Shown: positions 37,093 through 47,024 of the stretch, in pieces
Numbering within the stretch: the first letter of the stretch is position 1
Layout: every line of letters starts with the position of its first letter
Source of the DNA: Erwinia aphidicola
GTDB lineage: Bacteria; Pseudomonadota; Gammaproteobacteria; Enterobacterales; Enterobacteriaceae
Assembly: GCF_024169515.1 (NCBI RefSeq)
Contig: NZ_JAMKCQ010000001.1
Location: forward strand, 186,001-250,000
DNA length: 64,000 nucleotides
Reading direction: 5' to 3'
Program-made: the position numbers and the translations under genes
The notes under the pieces: model-generated
The model's database searches: none
What the model was told of the DNA's origin: nothing
What the model saw: the letters and a program-made list of their open reading frames with translations, nothing else

Positions 37093-37662
37093 CTATGCAC
37101 CTTGCCAGCGCGTAAACAGATCGTTGTCCAACTCGATATCAAACTGGTCGATTACGCGGTTTACCGTCTGGTCAACGATGTCCATCACGCTCTGCGGACG
37201 ATGATAAAAAGCCGGCACCGGCGGCATAATAATCGCCCCCAGTTCAGCGGCCGTGGTCATCATGCGCAAATGGCCGAGATGCAGCGGGGTCTCGCGCACG
37301 CACAGCACCAGACGGCGACGCTCTTTCAGCACCACATCCGCCGCGCGCGTTAGCAGGCCGTCGCTATAGCTGTGAACGATCCCGGAAAGGGTTTTCATTG
37401 AGCACGGCAGAATAGCCATGCCGTCGGTTTTGTATGAGCCGGAAGAGATACTGGCGGCGATATCACGCACGTCATGCACCACATCGGCCAGCGCCTGAAC
37501 CTCGCGCACGGTGTAATCACTCTCCAGCGCCAGCGTCTGACGCGCGGCCTGGCTCATTATCAGATGGGTCTCTACCCCGCTCACCTGCTGCAAAATTTGC
37601 AGCGTGCGGATGCCATAAATCACCCCGCTGGCGCCAGAGATACCAATAATGAGTCGCTTCAT
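37093..37662 (-). CDS. ubiX: Flavin prenyltransferase UbiX
   Basis: Makes the prenylated FMN cofactor used by the UbiD decarboxylase in ubiquinone synthesis. The 189-residue protein has the FMN-binding start MKRLIIGISGASGVIYGIR, then THLIMSQAARQT, the SSGSYKTDGMAILPCSMKTLS block, VLCVRETPLH, and MPPVPAFYHRPQSVMDIVDQT. It is the same length as E. coli UbiX. It follows purF after a strong terminator, so it may rely on readthrough or its own promoter. Confidence 0.97.
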   Translation of the reverse strand: MKRLIIGISGASGVIYGIRTLQILQQVSGVETHLIMSQAARQTLALESDYTVREVQALADVVHDVRDIAASISSGSYKTDGMAILPCSMKTLSGIVHSYSDGLLTRAADVVLKERRRLVLCVRETPLHLGHLRMMTTAAELGAIIMPPVPAFYHRPQSVMDIVDQTVNRVIDQFDIELDNDLFTRWQGA

Positions 37663-37672
37663 AAAAATCCTT

Positions 37673-37704
37673 AAAAAAAATGGGCCGGAATCACTTCCGG
37701 CCCA
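37673..37704 (-). terminator. Rho-independent terminator after purF
   Basis: On the minus strand TGGGCCGGAA-GTGA-TTCCGGCCCA, a perfect 10-bp stem with a tetraloop, is followed by a run of T residues (eight A on the plus strand). It lies 22 bases after the purF stop. Confidence 0.93.
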
Positions 37705-37725
37705 TCTTAGCGTATTTACCCGGGC

Positions 37726-39243
37726 TTAGCCTTCGTTATGCATTTCCAGGTTCTCAACTTCGTTCTGACGCTGCATCGCCTTCGCATCGTCATTACGCAG
37801 CGACTGCAGATACTCCAGGTATTGCTGATCGACGTCTTTGGTAACGTAGATACCGTCAAATACCGAGCATTCAAACTGGGCAATATCGGGGTTCTCTTCA
37901 CGCACCGCTTCGATCAGGTCGCTCAGATCCTGGAAGATCAGCGCATCAGCACCAATCAGCTGGCGGATCTCTTCCACTTCACGTCCGTGAGCAATCAGCT
38001 CAGTGGCGCTCGGCATATCGATACCGTAAACGTTCGGGAAGCGAATTTCCGGGGCCGCAGAGGCGAGGTAAACTTTTTTCGCCCCGGCTTCCCGCGCCAT
38101 CTCGATGATCTGCTCACAGGTGGTGCCGCGCACGATGGAGTCATCCACCAGCAGCACGTTTTTACCGCGGAACTCAGCACGGTTAGCGTTCAGCTTGCGG
38201 CGAACCGCACTGCGGCGCAGGTGCTGGCCCGGCATGATAAAGGTACGGCCTACGTAGCGGTTTTTCACAAAACCCTGACGGTAGGGCTTATCGAGAATAC
38301 GCGCCATCTCCAGCGCGATATCGCAGGAGGTTTCCGGAATGGGGATAACCACATCGATGTCGAGATCTTCCCACTCGCGGGCGATTTTCGCCCCCAGCTT
38401 GGTACCCATGCGCACGCGGGCGCTGTACACGGAGATCTTATCAAGGAAAGAGTCCGGGCGCGCAAAGTAGACATACTCGAACAGGCACGGATTGTATTTC
38501 GGGTTCTCCGCGCACTGGCGGGTAAACAGCTGACCTTTTTCGGTGACGTACACCGCTTCGCCAGGTGCCACATCGCGCAGGAACTCAAAGCCTAAAGTAT
38601 CCAGCGCCACGCTTTCGGAAGCGACCATATACTCGGTGCGGCCGTCGGCCATGCCGCGTTTCCCGATAACCAGCGGGCGGATGCCGTTCGGGTCACGGAA
38701 TGCCACCAGGCCATGACCAATGATCATCGCCACACAGGCATAAGCCCCGCGCACCTTCTGGTGAACGGCAGCAATGGCGGAGAAGATGTTTTCGGCTTCC
38801 AGCGGGTAGTGCTGAAAGCGGTCCACTTCCTGCGCAAAGATGTTCAGCAGGATTTCGGAATCCGACGTGGTATTCACATGACGGCGGCCACTTTCGAACA
38901 GCGCCTTGCGCAGCTCGTGGGCGTTGGTCAGGTTGCCGTTGTGGGCAAGGGTAATACCGTAAGGGGAGTTCACATAGAAAGGCTGGGCTTCAGAAGCACT
39001 GGAACTTCCTGCCGTTGGGTAGCGCACGTGGCCAATACCCATATTGCCCTGCATACGCTGCATGTGGCGGGCTTCAAATACATCGCTGACCAGGCCGTTT
39101 GCTTTACGCAGACGGAAGCAATTCAATGCATCAATGGTAACGATGCCGGCGGCATCCTGCCCACGGTGCTGAAGCACCGTTAACGCATCATAAATCGACT
39201 GGTTGACCGGCATGAATCCGGCGATCCCGACAATACCGCACAT
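37726..39243 (-). CDS. purF: Amidophosphoribosyltransferase
   Basis: First committed enzyme of purine synthesis, turning PRPP and glutamine into 5-phosphoribosylamine. The 505-residue product begins [15 protein letters not shown]2 becomes the N-terminal nucleophile after Met removal. The glutaminase domain (about 2-235: [31 protein letters not shown]) is followed by the phosphoribosyltransferase domain with the PRPP loop [13 protein letters not shown]. It ends [15 protein letters not shown] like E. coli. It follows cvpA by 36 bases in the PurR-controlled cvpA-purF operon. Confidence 0.98.
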   Translation of the reverse strand: MCGIVGIAGFMPVNQSIYDALTVLQHRGQDAAGIVTIDALNCFRLRKANGLVSDVFEARHMQRMQGNMGIGHVRYPTAGSSSASEAQPFYVNSPYGITLAHNGNLTNAHELRKALFESGRRHVNTTSDSEILLNIFAQEVDRFQHYPLEAENIFSAIAAVHQKVRGAYACVAMIIGHGLVAFRDPNGIRPLVIGKRGMADGRTEYMVASESVALDTLGFEFLRDVAPGEAVYVTEKGQLFTRQCAENPKYNPCLFEYVYFARPDSFLDKISVYSARVRMGTKLGAKIAREWEDLDIDVVIPIPETSCDIALEMARILDKPYRQGFVKNRYVGRTFIMPGQHLRRSAVRRKLNANRAEFRGKNVLLVDDSIVRGTTCEQIIEMAREAGAKKVYLASAAPEIRFPNVYGIDMPSATELIAHGREVEEIRQLIGADALIFQDLSDLIEAVREENPDIAQFECSVFDGIYVTKDVDQQYLEYLQSLRNDDAKAMQRQNEVENLEMHNEG

Positions 39244-39279
39244 AGTGACATTTCCTCATAAGCCGCAACCCCAGTGCGA

Positions 39280-39765
39280 TTACTGGGGCAAAAAACTCGA
39301 CGTGCTTTTCAGGTAATCAAAAAACCACCTGATGATGTAACTGAACTGGGGAATAAGCTGAGACTGCTGCCAGTCCGGGCTTTTGGAAAAACCGGTGAAA
39401 GTATCAAGGAAGAACAGCATCGCTGAAACAATCAGCACACCACGTAATGCCCCGAAACAGACTCCCAGTACTCTGTCGGTACCCGACAGGCCGGTTTTTT
39501 CAACCAGCGACCCGATCACATAGTTGACGATTGCCCCGACAATCAGCGTGGCAATAAACAACACCGCAATGGCGATTCCATTTCGAACCAGTTCGTCTTC
39601 AAATCCTGTAAACCAGACGGCAAGGAAGGAGTAGTAATGACTGGCGACAAAAAATGCGCAACCCCAGGTGACGAGAGAAAGAGCTTCCCGAACAAACCCA
39701 CGGATCAGGCTGACAAGAGCCGAAAAACCAACAACCGCAATAATGACGTAATCTATCCAGACCAT
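39280..39765 (-). CDS. cvpA: Colicin V production family membrane protein CvpA
   Basis: Inner-membrane protein of 161 residues with four predicted helices, matching E. coli CvpA (MVWIDYVIIAVVGFSALVSL, FVREALSLVTWGCAFFVASHYY, GLSGTDRVLGVCFGALRGVL). It is needed for colicin V export in E. coli strains carrying that plasmid; its normal role concerns the envelope. The ATG at 39765 with GGAAGAG upstream is chosen; a TTG at 39783 is in frame. A PurR box lies about 70 bases upstream. Confidence 0.95.
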   Translation of the reverse strand: MVWIDYVIIAVVGFSALVSLIRGFVREALSLVTWGCAFFVASHYYSFLAVWFTGFEDELVRNGIAIAVLFIATLIVGAIVNYVIGSLVEKTGLSGTDRVLGVCFGALRGVLIVSAMLFFLDTFTGFSKSPDWQQSQLIPQFSYIIRWFFDYLKSTSSFLPQ

Positions 39766-39833
39766 GAACTCTTCCAGTGACAATGCCCCTGAATCCAGCC
39801 ATCCAGCTCGTTCGGGGCGAATTCTAACAGAAA

Positions 39834-39849
39834 AAGAAAACGTTTGCGT
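39834..39849 (-). promoter_or_regulatory. PurR operator of cvpA-purF
   Basis: On the minus strand ACGCAAACGTTTTCTT matches the PurR consensus ACGCAAACGTTTGCGT in its left half and centre, and is the form I recall for the E. coli cvpA-purF operator. It lies about 70 bases before the cvpA start, as expected for purine-dependent repression. Confidence 0.88.
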
Positions 39850-39858
39850 AGGGTTTTC

Positions 39859-39889
39859 CCACGTCGATTTAAATAATCGCCGACGTGGA
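39859..39889. other. Hairpins in the dedD-cvpA spacer
   Basis: CCACGTCG…CGACGTGG with A and T flanks lies here. Two further perfect stems lie in the same spacer, GCCCGGAACG/CGTTCCGGGC at 39973-40002 and CCCGTGC/GCACGGG at 40032-40054. Together they probably end the accD-folC-dedD transcript before the purine-controlled promoter. Confidence 0.6.
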
Positions 39890-40064
39890 AAAAATCTACA
39901 GACGGGCCACGATTTCGGCCGTCAGCACGCCGCAACGCAATACCTTGATTTGCCAGTATCATCACGTAGTACGCCCGGAACGACAGTGCTGCCGTTCCGG
40001 GCGTGAGACGATAAAAGCTATCGCAATCATAGCCCGTGCCATTGCTGCGCACGGGTTAACAACA

Positions 40065-40802
40065 CTATCTAGCGCTGTAAGGCTTCACCACCCCGCCGAG
40101 GCCGGAGATGCTTTGCAGCTGGCTGACTGACGCCTGCATTTTCGCCTTGGAGGCATCCGGGCCGACGTAAATCCGGGTGATCTGCCCCTGCACCGGCGTT
40201 GAAGGCACGGTAAAGGCGCGATAGCCCGACAGACGTAGCTGGGCGACAATCTCATTCACCTTAGCGGCATTTTTCAGCGCGCCGAGCTGAACAACATAGG
40301 CCTGACCGCCTGGTGCGGCTTCCGCTGCCGGTGCTTCTTCTTTCGGCTGCGTTTTCTCAACTGGCTTCTCGACCGGTTTTTCTACCGCTTTCGGCTTCTC
40401 AACCGGCTTCGCTTTCTCAACTGGTTTTTCTACCGGCTTCGGTTTCGCCAGCGGTTTCTCCACCACTTTCGGCGGCTGCTGCTGCACCGGCGGCGGCGTA
40501 ACGACAGTCGGCTGATTGCGCGACTGCGGCACGGTGGAACCACTGTCCGCCTGTGAGGTATTTTCACTGCTGCCTGGTGCCGTGGCCGCTGCGCCTTGCG
40601 GCGGCTGAGCAGGCAACGACTGCGTGACAGGCGGTACGAGATCCGTTTCCTGCTGATCTTCCGGTTTCGGCACCAGCGGGATTGCGGCAAACTCTTCTTT
40701 GTAATGTTTTTTCTTACCATCGAGCACGCCGGGCAGCACGATCACACCCAGCGCGACAATGATGATGGTTCCGACTAAACGGTTCTGAAACTTACTGGCC
40801 AC
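40065..40802 (-). CDS. dedD: SPOR-domain cell division protein DedD
   Basis: Bitopic inner-membrane protein of 245 residues that binds denuded septal peptidoglycan through its C-terminal SPOR domain (about 165-245: AYVVQLGALKNAAKVNEIVA…RIYVGPDASKAKM). The N-terminal anchor is FQNRLVGTIIIVALGVIVLPGVLDGKKK. The periplasmic linker is proline-rich and carries a degenerate KPVEKP repeat (about 112-150), which makes it about 25 residues longer than E. coli DedD. It overlaps the folC stop by 11 bases. Confidence 0.95.
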   Translation of the reverse strand: MASKFQNRLVGTIIIVALGVIVLPGVLDGKKKHYKEEFAAIPLVPKPEDQQETDLVPPVTQSLPAQPPQGAAATAPGSSENTSQADSGSTVPQSRNQPTVVTPPPVQQQPPKVVEKPLAKPKPVEKPVEKAKPVEKPKAVEKPVEKPVEKTQPKEEAPAAEAAPGGQAYVVQLGALKNAAKVNEIVAQLRLSGYRAFTVPSTPVQGQITRIYVGPDASKAKMQASVSQLQSISGLGGVVKPYSAR

Positions 40803-42054
40803 TGCCGTTCTCCGTTTCCATCGTTTCCATGACCTGCGCTACGGTGTGGAATGAACCACACACCAGCACAATATCCTGTTCTGCTGCCTGCTGCAGCGCC
40901 TGCTGATACGCCGCCGTCACCGAACTGAAGGCCTGCGCGCCCTCCAGATACGCCATCAGCTGCTCCGCGCTGGCACCGCGCGGGCCGTCAAGCGGCGCAC
41001 AGTACCAGGCATCAACCTGGGGACGGAGGCAGGCCAGCGTACCGGCAATATCTTTGTCGTGCAGCATACCGACCACCGCATGGACCTTCCCGACGTGCGC
41101 TAATTCTGCCAGTCGGCCAGCCAGATAGGCCGCCGCATGGGGATTATGCGCCACATCGAGGATCACCCGCGGTGACTCTGCCACCGTCTGAAAACGGCCC
41201 GGCAAAATGGCCTGATGCAGATGCGTGCGGATCACCGTTTCATCGACCTTCAGCCCGGAGGCACGCAGCGCAGCCAGCGCGGTGGCGGCATTGGGCAACG
41301 GCACCTGCGGCAGCGGTAACTGGTCGACGCGGCCCTGAGCATCCTGGAAAGACCAGCCTTGTGCGCTGGCCTGATATGACCAGTCACGATCGCGCTGGCT
41401 CAGCAGTGCGCCCTTCTCCGTCGCCACATCTGCAATGGTATGCGGCATATCCGGTTCACCGACAATGGCCGGTTTGCCGCCGCGGAACACGCCCGCTTTT
41501 TCGCGACCAATGCTTTCACGGTCCGGCCCCAGCCAGTCGGTATGATCCAGCGCAATACTGGTGATCACGGCGACATCAGCATCCACGATGTTGGTGGCGT
41601 CAAGGCGCCCGCCGAGGCCAACTTCGAGGATCGCGACGTCCAGCTGCGCCTGCTTAAACAGCCACAGCGCCGACAGGGTGCCGTATTCAAAATAGGTTAA
41701 CGAGGTTGCGCCACGCCCGGCTTCAATTGCCGCAAACGAAGCGGTGTGTGCCGACTCGGCCAGTTCTGCCCCCTGAATGCGCACGCGTTCGGTGTAGCGC
41801 ACCAGGTGCGGGGAGCTGTATACGCCCACGCGAAAGCCTGCGGCCATCAGCACAGTTTCCAGGGTTCGGCAGGTGGTGCCTTTGCCATTCGTTCCGGCAA
41901 CGGTGAAGACCATGGGGGCAGGTTTGAGCAGGTCGAGTGAGGTGGCAACGCGCTGGACACGATCCAGCCCAAGTTCGATAGCCTGAGAGTGTAAATGCTC
42001 AAGATAATAAAGCCACGTGGCAAGAGGCGACGTGGCTTGAGGAAGATTATCCAT
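40792..42054 (-). CDS. folC: Dihydrofolate synthase/folylpolyglutamate synthase
   Basis: Bifunctional Mur-ligase family enzyme of 420 residues that adds glutamate to dihydropteroate and then extends folate polyglutamate tails. The P-loop VFTVAGTNGKGTTCRTLE is at about 49-66. SSPHLVRYTERVRIQG, LEVGLGGRLDATNIV, ITSIALDHTDWLG and ILDVAHNPHAAAYLA are the usual family blocks. Length equals E. coli FolC. It lies between accD and dedD in the conserved order. Confidence 0.97.
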   Translation of the reverse strand: MDNLPQATSPLATWLYYLEHLHSQAIELGLDRVQRVATSLDLLKPAPMVFTVAGTNGKGTTCRTLETVLMAAGFRVGVYSSPHLVRYTERVRIQGAELAESAHTASFAAIEAGRGATSLTYFEYGTLSALWLFKQAQLDVAILEVGLGGRLDATNIVDADVAVITSIALDHTDWLGPDRESIGREKAGVFRGGKPAIVGEPDMPHTIADVATEKGALLSQRDRDWSYQASAQGWSFQDAQGRVDQLPLPQVPLPNAATALAALRASGLKVDETVIRTHLHQAILPGRFQTVAESPRVILDVAHNPHAAAYLAGRLAELAHVGKVHAVVGMLHDKDIAGTLACLRPQVDAWYCAPLDGPRGASAEQLMAYLEGAQAFSSVTAAYQQALQQAAEQDIVLVCGSFHTVAQVMETMETENGSGQ

Positions 42055-42086
42055 GTGTCCCGTTCACAAAGTTACGGTTCATTGGT

Positions 42087-42109
42087 GAAAGGGACCCGTG
42101 GTCCCTTTC
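42087..42109. other. Hairpin between accD and folC
   Basis: GAAAGGGACC-CGT-GGTCCCTTTC, a perfect 10-bp stem 10 bases past the accD stop without a T run on the minus strand. It may be an attenuator or mRNA-stabilising element within the operon. Confidence 0.65.
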
Positions 42110-42119
42110 TCATCATCGA

Positions 42120-43028
42120 TCAGGCCTCGGGGCTCTGTGGAACAGCAGCGGCTTCAGCGATCTCTTCTTCCTGCGGTGCAGGCAGATTCATGAACTTAGC
42201 CAGCAAGCAGGCCAGCTTGAAGCGCATCACCGGACGGCGCACGATCATGTCGATCGCACCCTTCTCGATCAGGAACTCACTGCGCTGGAAGCCCGGCGGC
42301 AGTTTTTCACGCACGGTCTGCTCAATCACGCGTGGGCCGGCAAAGCCGATCAGCGCTTTTGGTTCAGCAATGTTGAGGTCGCCCAGCATCGCGAAGCTGG
42401 CAGAAACCCCGCCCATAGTCGGGTCAGTCAGCACGGAGATATAGGGCAAACCACGCTCCTGCATCTTCGCCAGGGCTGCACTGGTTTTCGCCATCTGCAT
42501 CAGCGACATCAGCGCTTCCTGCATACGCGCACCGCCTGAGGCCGAGAAGCAGATCATCGGGCAACCATCTTCCAGCGCCTGCTCAACGGCACGCACAAAA
42601 CGCGCGCCGACCACAGAACCCATTGAGCCGCCCATAAAGGAGAACTCAAACGCGGCAGCCACAACCGGCATCCCGTGCAGGGTGCCTTTCATTACGATCA
42701 GCGCGTCTTTTTCGTCGGTCTCTTTCTGAGCAGCGACTAAGCGATCTTTGTATTTTTTTGAATCTTTGAACTTGAGCAGATCTTTGGGTTCCAGCTCGCT
42801 GCCCAGTTCAGTCATTGAACCTTCGTCCAGCACGCTGTGCAGACGGTCGCGACCATGCATACGCATGTGGTGGTCGCATTTCGGGCAGACTTCGAGATTG
42901 CGCTCCAGCTCGGCACGGTAAAGAACCTGCCCGCAGCTATCACACTTGGTCCAAACCCCTTCAGGAATGCTTGCTTTACGCGATGGGGCAGTTGTGCTCT
43001 TGTTGAGAATTCGTTCAATCCAGCTCAT
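42120..43028 (-). CDS. accD: Acetyl-CoA carboxylase carboxyltransferase subunit beta
   Basis: Beta subunit of the carboxyltransferase half of acetyl-CoA carboxylase, making malonyl-CoA for fatty acid synthesis. The 302-residue protein carries the N-terminal zinc ribbon C29, C32, C48, C51 (TKCDSCG…[12 protein letters not shown]) and the crotonase-fold carboxyltransferase domain ([46 protein letters not shown]). The start at 43028 gives [11 protein letters not shown], as in E. coli; the frame extends 30 codons upstream through sequence unlike any AccD. Confidence 0.97.
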   Translation of the reverse strand: MSWIERILNKSTTAPSRKASIPEGVWTKCDSCGQVLYRAELERNLEVCPKCDHHMRMHGRDRLHSVLDEGSMTELGSELEPKDLLKFKDSKKYKDRLVAAQKETDEKDALIVMKGTLHGMPVVAAAFEFSFMGGSMGSVVGARFVRAVEQALEDGCPMICFSASGGARMQEALMSLMQMAKTSAALAKMQERGLPYISVLTDPTMGGVSASFAMLGDLNIAEPKALIGFAGPRVIEQTVREKLPPGFQRSEFLIEKGAIDMIVRRPVMRFKLACLLAKFMNLPAPQEEEIAEAAAVPQSPEA

Positions 43029-43201
43029 TGATGACCTTTCTGTTTGAACCTGGCCTTCTCTTGGGAAGTGCCAGTTTTTCTTTTCTACGTTGCCACGCCG
43101 GGCGGCAACGCAAACCATAAATTGTCGCTCATTAAACCATAACCGCCCGTCACTGTGGATAAAAATCTGGTAAGGGGGTGACAGTCTGATGATCTCTCAT
43201 A

Positions 43202-43861
43202 TTACTGTTTTTGCTGACGTGCCGCACGGCGATGACGCCATACTTCGATAACACCCGGCATAATGGACAGCAGGATAATCGCCACAATCAATAACTTAAG
43301 GTTCTCCTGCACCGCAGGCAGGTTTCCGAAGAAGTAACCCGCATAGGTAAACAGCAGCACCCACAGTAGCCCGCCCGCGACGTTGTACAGCGCAAAATGA
43401 CGATAGGACATTTTGCCCATTCCAGCCACGAATGGCGCGAAAGTACGAACGATCGGCACGAAGCGCGCCAGAATAATCGTTTTACCGCCGTGGCGCTCGT
43501 AAAATTCATGGGTTTTATTGAGATAGCTGCGACGGAAGATTTTTGAGTTCGGGTTGCTGAACAGCTTATCGCCAAACAATCTGCCAATGGTGTAGTTAAC
43601 CGCATCGCCGAGGATCGCCGCCACCACCATCAGCGCCACCATGGTGTGCACGTTCAGGTCATTGCCCGGCAGTGCGGCCAGCGCACCGGCAACAAACAGC
43701 AGGGAATCCCCCGGCAGGAACGGTGTTACCACCAGCCCGGTTTCGCAGAACAGGATCAGGAACAGAATGGCGTAAATCCAGATACCATACTGTGCCACCA
43801 GTTCCGCAAGGTGGACGTCGATATGCAGAATGAAGTCGACAACAAAACGAATCAATTCCAT
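43202..43861 (-). CDS. dedA: DedA family membrane protein
   Basis: Inner-membrane protein of 219 residues of the DedA/Tvp38 family, members of which act in envelope homeostasis and lipid carrier flipping. It matches E. coli Ded[74 protein letters not shown] with the conserved RFVP…R motif, and a C-terminal arginine-rich tail. It lies between truA and accD as in E. coli. Confidence 0.95.
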   Translation of the reverse strand: MELIRFVVDFILHIDVHLAELVAQYGIWIYAILFLILFCETGLVVTPFLPGDSLLFVAGALAALPGNDLNVHTMVALMVVAAILGDAVNYTIGRLFGDKLFSNPNSKIFRRSYLNKTHEFYERHGGKTIILARFVPIVRTFAPFVAGMGKMSYRHFALYNVAGGLLWVLLFTYAGYFFGNLPAVQENLKLLIVAIILLSIMPGVIEVWRHRRAARQQKQ

Positions 43862-43891
43862 ACAGGCTTCCTTTAATACTCCAGGCCAGGG

Positions 43892-44707
43892 TTAATCCCC
43901 GAGGAACAGTGGTCCCATCGGTGGACGGGGTAATTCAAAGCGTGCGGGATAATCCACGGCGACCAGATAAAGACCCTCGGCACGCGCGGTCGCTGCTGCC
44001 AGCGTTCGGTCTTTCGCCGCCAGTAGCTCAGCCATCCAGCCTTCGGGCTGATTCCCGCAGCCAATTTCCATCAGGCTGCCCACGATATTGCGCACCATAT
44101 GGTGCACAAAGGCGTTAGCTTTAATATCCACCACCACGTAAGCGCCAAAGCGGCTGACGTTGAGGTGCATCACGTAGCGCATCGGCGTGCGCGACTGGCA
44201 CTGCACGGCGCGGAACGAGGTGAAGTCGTTCTCGCCCAGCAGGCACTGTCCGGCACGCTGCATCTTTTCCACATCCAGCGGATGGTAGAAGTGCGTGACG
44301 CCCCCCGACAGGATCGCCGGGCGCAGCCGCTGGTTGTAGATCACATAGCGGTAACGGCGCGCCGTGGCGCTGAAGCGGGCGTGAAAATCGTCCGCCACCG
44401 TTTTAACCCAACGCACCGCAATATCCGCCGGTAAATTGGCGTTAGCGCCCAGCGTCCATGCGGCATCTTTACGCTGCGCGCTGGTCTCGAAATGCACCAC
44501 CTGTCCGGTGCCGTGGACCCCGGCATCGGTGCGCCCGGCGCAGAACACCACCACCGGATGATCGGCCACTTTCGTTAGCGCCTTTTCCAGTTTTTCCTGC
44601 ACGCTGCGAACTTCGTTCTGTTTTTGCCAGCCGTAATAGCGGCTGCCGTCATATTCAATGCCCAGCGCCAGCTTGGTCAGCGGCTGTGGCACAGTGCTGT
44701 CGGACAT
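43892..44707 (-). CDS. truA: tRNA pseudouridine(38-40) synthase TruA
   Basis: Makes pseudouridine at positions 38, 39 and 40 of the tRNA anticodon stem-loop. The 271-residue protein has the catalytic D61 in [19 protein letters not shown], and the blocks [41 protein letters not shown], and [17 protein letters not shown]. It starts at the last base of the usg stop region (one-base overlap) and so is coupled to usg. Confidence 0.97.
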   Translation of the reverse strand: MSDSTVPQPLTKLALGIEYDGSRYYGWQKQNEVRSVQEKLEKALTKVADHPVVVFCAGRTDAGVHGTGQVVHFETSAQRKDAAWTLGANANLPADIAVRWVKTVADDFHARFSATARRYRYVIYNQRLRPAILSGGVTHFYHPLDVEKMQRAGQCLLGENDFTSFRAVQCQSRTPMRYVMHLNVSRFGAYVVVDIKANAFVHHMVRNIVGSLMEIGCGNQPEGWMAELLAAKDRTLAAATARAEGLYLVAVDYPARFELPRPPMGPLFLGD

Positions 44708-45717
44708 CAGTACAGATACTCCTGCACCAGTTTTTCAGCGGTTTTGATCGCCATCAGCGCGCCGCCAAAGCGTACGTTATCGGCCACTGACCAGAACTGT
44801 AACAGCTCGGCGATACCGTAATCATTGCGCACGCAGCCAATGCTGAGATGCGCGCTGCCGGAGGCATCACCGACCTGAGTCGGGAAGTCATCTTCATCGG
44901 TCAGGTTGATATCTTCCGCCTGCTGCAACGCTTCACGCGCCTCTTCGGCCGAGACCGGACGCAGGTTTTCAATATGCACAATCTGCGCGTTACCGTAGAA
45001 CACCGGCGCCTGCACGGTGCTGACCGCGATAGGTAAACCGTCGTCCTGCAGCACTTTACGCACCTGATCCACCAGGCGGCGCTCCTGCGCGACGCTGCCT
45101 TCCGCATCAGCGACCAGCGGCAGCATGTTGAACGCCAGCTGGCGGCCGAAATACCCCTCTTCAGTCGGCAAACCGTTCAGCAGACGCGCACTTTCACCGG
45201 CCAGCGAATCCACCGCCGCTTTGCCGTGTGAAGAGGCGGCCAGCAGGTTGGTCACCTGCAAACGCCCGAGACCGGCGTTATCCACCAGCGGTTTGATGGC
45301 GCACAGCAGCTGGCTGGTTAATGCATCGGCCACGCTGATAATGTTGCGGTTGCGATAGTCGCCCAGCACCTGGGGATTGACGTCAGGCACCACCAGCGGA
45401 ACGTCCGGCTCCAGCGCGAACAGGTCGCTGCTGTCGATCACCAGGCAGCCGGCGTTGGCCGCATCTTCCGCGTAACGTGCCGAGGCGTCACGCCCGGCGA
45501 CAAAGAAGGCCAGCTGCGCCTGTGACCAGTCGAAGTCAGCCGCATCGGTGACCTGGACCGATTTGCCTTCATAGCGCAGTACTTCACCCGCGCTACGCTC
45601 GCTTGCCAGCGCGTATAACTCACCAACCGGGAACTGGCGTTCCGCCAGCAATTCCAGTAAAGCTGCCCCTACTGCGCCTGTCGCACCTAAAAGCGCGATA
45701 TTCCAGCCGTCAGACAT
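44707..45717 (-). CDS. usg: USG-1 protein, aspartate-semialdehyde dehydrogenase homologue
   Basis: A 336-residue member of the aspartate-semialdehyde dehydrogenase family located between pdxB and truA as in E. coli. The Rossmann start [22 protein letters not shown] is intact. The region normally holding the catalytic cysteine reads [18 protein letters not shown]; in place of the usual Asn-Cys-Ser/Thr signature the active-site motif is degenerate, as in other Usg proteins, so catalysis is doubtful. The role is unknown. Confidence 0.92.
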   Translation of the reverse strand: MSDGWNIALLGATGAVGAALLELLAERQFPVGELYALASERSAGEVLRYEGKSVQVTDAADFDWSQAQLAFFVAGRDASARYAEDAANAGCLVIDSSDLFALEPDVPLVVPDVNPQVLGDYRNRNIISVADALTSQLLCAIKPLVDNAGLGRLQVTNLLAASSHGKAAVDSLAGESARLLNGLPTEEGYFGRQLAFNMLPLVADAEGSVAQERRLVDQVRKVLQDDGLPIAVSTVQAPVFYGNAQIVHIENLRPVSAEEAREALQQAEDINLTDEDDFPTQVGDASGSAHLSIGCVRNDYGIAELLQFWSVADNVRFGGALMAIKTAEKLVQEYLY

Positions 45718-45832
45718 GTTGGTTTACTCCAGACAATGACACAAAAGTAGAAGACGATGACTTCATCGCCTTAAGATTCAGAAAAATCCCTTCATGAAAT
45801 CGAGATTTTAAATGAGATGAATTAATAAAGAC

Positions 45833-46960
45833 TTAATGGCTAAAGGCGTTAAAGCCCAGCCTGTTGAGCAGCGCTGCGGCCTCGGCGTTATCACACTCAA
45901 CCTGCAGTGAAGACCATTCGCGGCGCTCCTGATAATTCTTACGCAGACGGTCGAATTCACCGGCTATCGCCGCGACGTGGCGCAGCGGTGCATCATCGCG
46001 GCGCACATCATACACCAGATGCACCAGACGTTTTAGCGTTGCCTGATCGAGCGGGCCATGTAGCGTGATGCGGCCAAATTCCGGCGCCGGCAGCAGCGTG
46101 TCCAGCGCCACCTGCTGCGGCTGGCCGATAAACTGCGTCCAGGCTTCAAATACCTGAGTGGTGCCGCGCGCTTTGCCTTCCAGCGTATACCCGGCAATGT
46201 GGGCGGTGGCGATATCCACCTTATCCAGCAGCGGCAGCGACAGTTCCGGCTCCGGCTCCCAGACGTCGAGCACCACGCTCAGGTCGTCGCGCTGCCCCAG
46301 CACTTTCAGCAGCGCCGCGTTATCCACTACCGGGCCACGGCAGGCGTTGATCAAAATAGTATGCGGCTTCAGCGCCAGCAGCAGGGCCTCATCGGCCATA
46401 TGCAGGGTCTGATAGGGCCCCTGCTTGAACAGCGGAGTATGGAAGGTCAGGATATCGGCCTGCTCTACCAGCTCAGAGAGCGCAAGGAAATCACCTTCAT
46501 CACCGCGATCGGCCCGCGGTGGATCGCACAGCAGCGTACGAATGCCCAGCGCTGCCAGCCGCGCCTGCAAGCGACCACCGACATTGCCCACGCCGACGAT
46601 ACCCACGGTGCGGTCCGCCAGCTGGAAACCATCACGCTCGGCCAGCAGCAGCAGTGCGGAGAAGACATATTCGACCACGGCGATGGCATTACAGCCGGGC
46701 GCGGCGGAGAACGCGATGCCCTGCTCGCCCAGGAACTCTTCGTCAATATGGTCGGTGCCCGCCGTGGCGGTGCCAACAAACTTCACCGGCTTGCCCTTCA
46801 GTAGTTCAGCATTCACTTTGGTTACCGAACGCACCATCAAACCGTCCGCATCGTCCAGTTCGGCCTGCGGGATGGGGCGACCCGGCACGGCAACCACATC
46901 ACCGGTGCGGCTAAACAGTTCGCGGGCGTACGGCATATTTTCATCAACGAGGATTTTCAC
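45833..46960 (-). CDS. pdxB: Erythronate-4-phosphate dehydrogenase
   Basis: Second enzyme of the DXP-dependent pyridoxal 5'-phosphate pathway, oxidising 4-phosphoerythronate. The 375-residue protein ([20 protein letters not shown]) has the NAD-binding [22 protein letters not shown], the catalytic region [33 protein letters not shown], and the PdxB-specific C-terminal dimerisation domain. The start is GTG at 46960 with GGAAACAG upstream; a longer open frame to 47125 overlaps the sensor kinase gene and is not used. In E. coli flk lies next to pdxB; here about 12 kb intervenes. Confidence 0.96.
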   Translation of the reverse strand: MKILVDENMPYARELFSRTGDVVAVPGRPIPQAELDDADGLMVRSVTKVNAELLKGKPVKFVGTATAGTDHIDEEFLGEQGIAFSAAPGCNAIAVVEYVFSALLLLAERDGFQLADRTVGIVGVGNVGGRLQARLAALGIRTLLCDPPRADRGDEGDFLALSELVEQADILTFHTPLFKQGPYQTLHMADEALLLALKPHTILINACRGPVVDNAALLKVLGQRDDLSVVLDVWEPEPELSLPLLDKVDIATAHIAGYTLEGKARGTTQVFEAWTQFIGQPQQVALDTLLPAPEFGRITLHGPLDQATLKRLVHLVYDVRRDDAPLRHVAAIAGEFDRLRKNYQERREWSSLQVECDNAEAAALLNRLGFNAFSH

Positions 46961-47024
46961 AGTCTGTTTCCAGTCGGCTGGGTGAGGGGCATTATTCTGC
47001 CACAAGCACAGCCGGGAGACATCC

